A DNA stretch of 36,110 nucleotides from assembly GCA_031379665.1 (NCBI GenBank), contig JANNFI010000116.1, forward strand, positions 1-36,110, given 5' to 3'. Below the pieces are notes generated by a model that was not told where the DNA came from, made no database searches, and saw nothing but the letters and a program-made list of their open reading frames with translations. A program made the translations under genes and the position numbers. Shown one piece after another: positions 33,953-36,110 of this stretch; the first letter of the stretch is position 1, and the number at the start of each line of letters is the position of its first letter. The DNA is from SZUA-254 sp031379665 (GTDB lineage: Bacteria > Bacteroidota > Ignavibacteria > UBA10030 > SZUA-254).

Positions 33953-34294
33953 ATGAACATTTTTGTGGGCAACATCTCACGCAACGTTACGGAAGACGAC
34001 ATCCGTGCGGCGTTCTCGGCATATGGAAAGGTCGAGACCGTATCACTTATGAAGGACAAGTTCAGCGGCGAGCCGAGGGGCTTCGGGTTCGTTGAAATGC
34101 CGACGCAGTCGGAAGCCGAGGCGGCGATCGCCGGCCTCAACGGCAACGACCTGAAGGGCCGGGCGCTCACCGTCAACGAGGCGCGTCCCCGCACCGAGAC
34201 CCGCGGCGGTGGTGGCGGCGGTGGCGGATTCCGTGGCGGCGGTGGCGGCGGCAATCGCGGCGGTGGTGGTGGTGGTGGCGGCGGCTGGCGTTAA
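33953..34294 (+). CDS. Glycine-rich RRM RNA-binding protein
   Basis: The 113-residue protein has a single RNA recognition motif: RNP2 IFVGNI (residues 3-8) and RNP1 RGFGFVEM (residues 42-49), the latter with both conserved aromatic RNA-stacking positions. From residue ~84 it is a tail of Gly runs punctuated by Arg, Phe, Asn and a terminal Trp-Arg, like RGG-type disordered tails. Similar small bacterial RRM proteins, best known in cyanobacteria and also found in Bacteroidota, are often cold-induced and may act as RNA chaperones. AAGGAG lies 7 nt before the ATG. It has long non-coding flanks on both sides, consistent with a monocistronic gene with post-transcriptional control. Confidence 0.92.
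   Translation: MNIFVGNISRNVTEDDIRAAFSAYGKVETVSLMKDKFSGEPRGFGFVEMPTQSEAEAAIAGLNGNDLKGRALTVNEARPRTETRGGGGGGGGFRGGGGGGNRGGGGGGGGGWR
34203..34290 (+). repeat. GGC/GGT codon repeat encoding the glycine-rich tail
   Basis: Near-uninterrupted GGY trinucleotides encode the Gly-rich tail of the RRM protein, broken by codons for Phe, Arg and Asn. Copy-number change would lengthen or shorten the tail in frame. Confidence 0.8.
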
Positions 34295-34335
34295 GGCTTC
34301 TCCGCTGCCGGGCGGAAACGCGACCTGAAAAAATA

Positions 34336-34351
34336 ATTCCACGCGTGGAAT
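34336..34351. promoter_or_regulatory. Perfect 16-bp palindrome
   Basis: ATTCCACGCGTGGAAT is a perfect 16-bp palindrome without a loop, 41 nt after the RRM stop. It is more like a dimeric regulator site than a terminator, although no gene start is close. Confidence 0.5.
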
Positions 34352-34367
34352 GCCGGGCAGTCCGGCA
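34351..34367 (+). terminator. Possible hairpin after the RRM gene
   Basis: TGCCGG and CCGGCA form a 6-bp stem with a 5-nt loop, sharing one base with the preceding palindrome. No U-tract, so termination is uncertain. Confidence 0.3.
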
Positions 34368-34689
34368 TCACGGATGGGGTCCCGATGAGGGAGGCATCCG
34401 GTTGATAACTGCCCGTTCCGTCCGACGCGTTCGTGCTCCTGGCGACTTCGTCGTTCAGGGGCACTCCCGCCAGTGAGTTCGGGATCAGGATCCGGACGGG
34501 CGCCAACAACCGGCTCATCTGGACCAACCCATCGGCGGATCCATCCCCAGGGGGAATTCCCTTATCGTCACAGTCGACGGCGGCGCGTATTTTTGCTCGC
34601 TGCGTTCGGGGACCTTTTCCCAAACCATCAAATTGCTCCTGGGCAGGTAACATCCAGGGCCGCCCGGGCCCGATCTCCTCTGTCGGCCG

Positions 34690-34718
34690 TTGCATCAGTC
34701 GTGACGGGATGCTATCTT
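34690..34718 (+). promoter_or_regulatory. Promoter for gltS
   Basis: TTGCAT, 17 nt, TATCTT. It ends 34 nt before the ATG at 34753. The -35 hexamer is identical to that of the plsC promoter. Confidence 0.55.
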
Positions 34719-34752
34719 CATCCATGACATCCACACACTCGCCCGGCACCCG

Positions 34753-35997
34753 ATGAACGAAACCGCGACGGTCACGACCCTCAATCTCAACCTCATCCAG
34801 ACGCTGGCCGTGGCCGCGCTGGTGTACTACTCCGGCATCGTCCTGAAGAGGCGCATCCCCATCCTCGACACGCTGAACATCCCCTCGGCGGTCGTCGGAG
34901 GGCTGCTCTTCGCAATCCTGGTACTGATCGGCCGCGACAGGGTCCTCAACCTCGGGTTCGACACCGCCACCCAGCCGCTCTTTAACGTCGCGTTCTTTAC
35001 GACGATCGGGATGATGGCCAGCCTCCCTCTCCTGAAGAAGGGAGGGATCCAGGTGGTCGTCTTCCTGGGGATCGCCACGGCGTTCTGCTTCCTCCAGAAC
35101 TTCATCGGGATGGGCATCGCGCAGGTGTTCGACGTGAACCCGCTGGTAGGGATCATGGCCGGTTCGGTGACGCTCGTCGGCGGACCCGCGACCGGTCTCG
35201 CGTTCGCCCCCCTTTTCGAAAAAGCGGGTGTCGTGGGCGCCGACTCGCTGGCGCTCACGTCCGCGACCTTCGGCATCGTCTGCGGGGGAATCCTCGGCGG
35301 GCCGGTCGGAACGTGGCTGATCAAGAAACACAAACTTCACGGGAAGTTGGACGGGACGAGGCCCGTCACCGCGGCCCACGACGACGAGCCGACCGCGATC
35401 GGCGATCACGAGGTTTTATCGATCCAGATCGACCGCGAAGACCCCTCATTCGTCGTCAACCTCCTCATCCTCGCCCTGACGATGGGGGTCGGGACGGTGG
35501 TCGGATGGTATTTCGAGTCGCTCGGGTGGACACTGCCGGCCTACATCGGCGCGATGCTCGTGGCCTCCGTCGTACGAAATGTGGACGACAAAACGCAGTG
35601 GTTCGGGATCGACCAGAAGGCGATGGATTTCATCGGGACGGTGAGCCTGAACATCTTCCTCACGGTGGCATTGATGAACCTCCGGCTCTGGGAATTGCTG
35701 AACCTCGCCGGGCCACTCACCGCGATCCTCGTCGTCCAGGCGATCGCGGTCACCCTCTTCGCGGCCACCGTCTCGTACTGGGTGATGGGACGGGACTACC
35801 AATCGGCTGTGATGGCGGGCGGGTTCATCGGCTTCGTGCTCGGCACGACGGCGAACGCCGTGGCGGTGATGAAGACCCTCGCCAAGAAATACGGCGACGC
35901 GCCGCGCGCCTTCCTGATCGTCCCGCTCGTGGGGGCCTTTTTCATCGACTTCACGAACGCAATCATCATCACGGCATTCCTCAACTGGCTCACGTGA
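34753..35997 (+). CDS. gltS: Sodium/glutamate symporter (GltS/ESS family)
   Basis: The 414-residue protein has about ten or more membrane helices in two inverted halves, typical of the GltS (ESS) family of Na+-coupled glutamate importers. Signatures include IPSAVVGGLLF near residue 42 and GSVTLVGGPATGLAFAP near residue 140. GIVCGGILGGPVGTWLI and, in the second half, GFVLGTTANAVAVM are the pseudo-repeat re-entrant loops. A hydrophilic loop at about residues 200-230 separates the halves. Length is normal. Substrate preference for glutamate is by family only. It has its own promoter and is followed by two hairpins. Confidence 0.92.
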   Translation: MNETATVTTLNLNLIQTLAVAALVYYSGIVLKRRIPILDTLNIPSAVVGGLLFAILVLIGRDRVLNLGFDTATQPLFNVAFFTTIGMMASLPLLKKGGIQVVVFLGIATAFCFLQNFIGMGIAQVFDVNPLVGIMAGSVTLVGGPATGLAFAPLFEKAGVVGADSLALTSATFGIVCGGILGGPVGTWLIKKHKLHGKLDGTRPVTAAHDDEPTAIGDHEVLSIQIDREDPSFVVNLLILALTMGVGTVVGWYFESLGWTLPAYIGAMLVASVVRNVDDKTQWFGIDQKAMDFIGTVSLNIFLTVALMNLRLWELLNLAGPLTAILVVQAIAVTLFAATVSYWVMGRDYQSAVMAGGFIGFVLGTTANAVAVMKTLAKKYGDAPRAFLIVPLVGAFFIDFTNAIIITAFLNWLT

Positions 35998-36048
35998 CGT
36001 GGCAGGCGTCCCCGCGGCGCCCGGAAGCCGCCGCCCCGGCCTCTGACC

Positions 36049-36069
36049 GGTCGGGTGAAACTCCCGACC
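36049..36069 (+). terminator. Hairpin downstream of gltS (first)
   Basis: GGTCGGG and CCCGACC form a perfect 7-bp stem with a 7-nt loop, followed directly by more C. It may act with the next hairpin as a terminator. Confidence 0.4.
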
Positions 36070-36076
36070 CCCCCCG

Positions 36077-36096
36077 CCCGTACGAGATGGTACGGG
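36077..36096 (+). terminator. Hairpin downstream of gltS (second)
   Basis: CCCGTAC and GTACGGG form a perfect 7-bp stem with a 6-nt loop, followed by GTTTCC. It is the better terminator candidate of the two and lies 80 nt after the gltS stop. Confidence 0.55.
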
Positions 36097-36110
36097 GTTT
36101 CCATTCCATC

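Larger units (their letters stand above)
34295..34689. other. Gene-poor stretch after the RRM gene
   Basis: About 400 bases without a convincing gene. It holds a 16-bp palindrome at 34336-34351 and an adjacent hairpin at 34351-34367. Small open frames on both strands (for example + 34433-34756 and the end of a long minus frame) have atypical amino-acid composition and no motif. It could contain the RRM mRNA 3' region, a small RNA or a decayed gene; I cannot tell which. Confidence 0.6.

Noticed and set aside
34433..34756. Plus-strand 107-codon frame upstream of gltS
   Set aside because: It runs through the gltS promoter, has no motif or ribosome site, and its composition is unlike neighbouring proteins.
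34291..35409. Minus-strand open frame covering the post-RRM gap and part of gltS
   Set aside because: Over gltS it is an antisense shadow; the tail in the gap has no recognisable domain and no start or ribosome site of its own.

Overview
The window is a compact, GC-rich piece of chromosome from a Gram-negative bacterium, probably a high-GC member of the Bacteroidota/Chlorobiota/Ignavibacteria assemblage. Two points support this. The large surface protein at 26168-30535 ends in a type IX secretion (T9SS type A) sorting domain of the YPNPFNPTT kind, and kdsB indicates KDO-containing lipopolysaccharide. Several genes have good Shine-Dalgarno sequences 5-8 nt before the start (dapB, gatC, the T9SS protein, pirin, the RRM protein). 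That fits Chlorobi/Ignavibacteria-like lineages better than Bacteroidetes in the strict sense. The lineage is inferred; no rRNA gene is present.

Layout. 1-5238 (+): the end of a PfkB-family sugar kinase, then dapB-dapA-dapD (lysine/diaminopimelate, succinylase branch), an RmlD-like reductase and serS. Four successive 4-nt stop/start overlaps link the first five genes. 5420-8982 (+): a heterodimeric ABC exporter with one degenerate ATP site. 9114-10589 (+): an exported DUF4139 protein, ending at a perfect-stem terminator shared with convergent fbp (10647-11660, -). 11832-14219 (+): etfB-etfA and a bifunctional-nuclease/UVR protein. 14274-15937 (-): a YbbR-like gene and pdxJ, where pdxJ appears to start at CTG within a CTGA overlap. 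16034-21780 (+): AsmA-like, rsmA, mgtE and a PAP2 enzyme. 21941-25988 (+): plsC, gatC, kdsB, a DUF502 membrane protein and pyrG. 26168-36000 is looser: the T9SS protein, a small SDR, an exported TPR protein, a pirin, a 38-residue membrane ORF, a glycine-rich RRM protein and a GltS-type glutamate/sodium symporter.

Regulation. Nine intergenic sites share one pattern, close to TTGnnn, a 16-18 nt spacer, then TAnnnT. They sit at sensible distances before gene starts on both strands, including two divergent pairs (fbp/etfB and ybbR-like/asmA-like). Most other genes are joined by overlaps or short gaps and are probably co-transcribed.

I see no tRNA or rRNA gene, CRISPR array, prophage, complete insertion sequence or recognisable defence system. 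The genes are mostly housekeeping. The items most worth a second look are the probable CTG start of pdxJ, the two gene-poor stretches flanking the RRM gene with the tiny membrane ORF, the C9 tract in the leader of the T9SS protein, and the shared promoter pattern.
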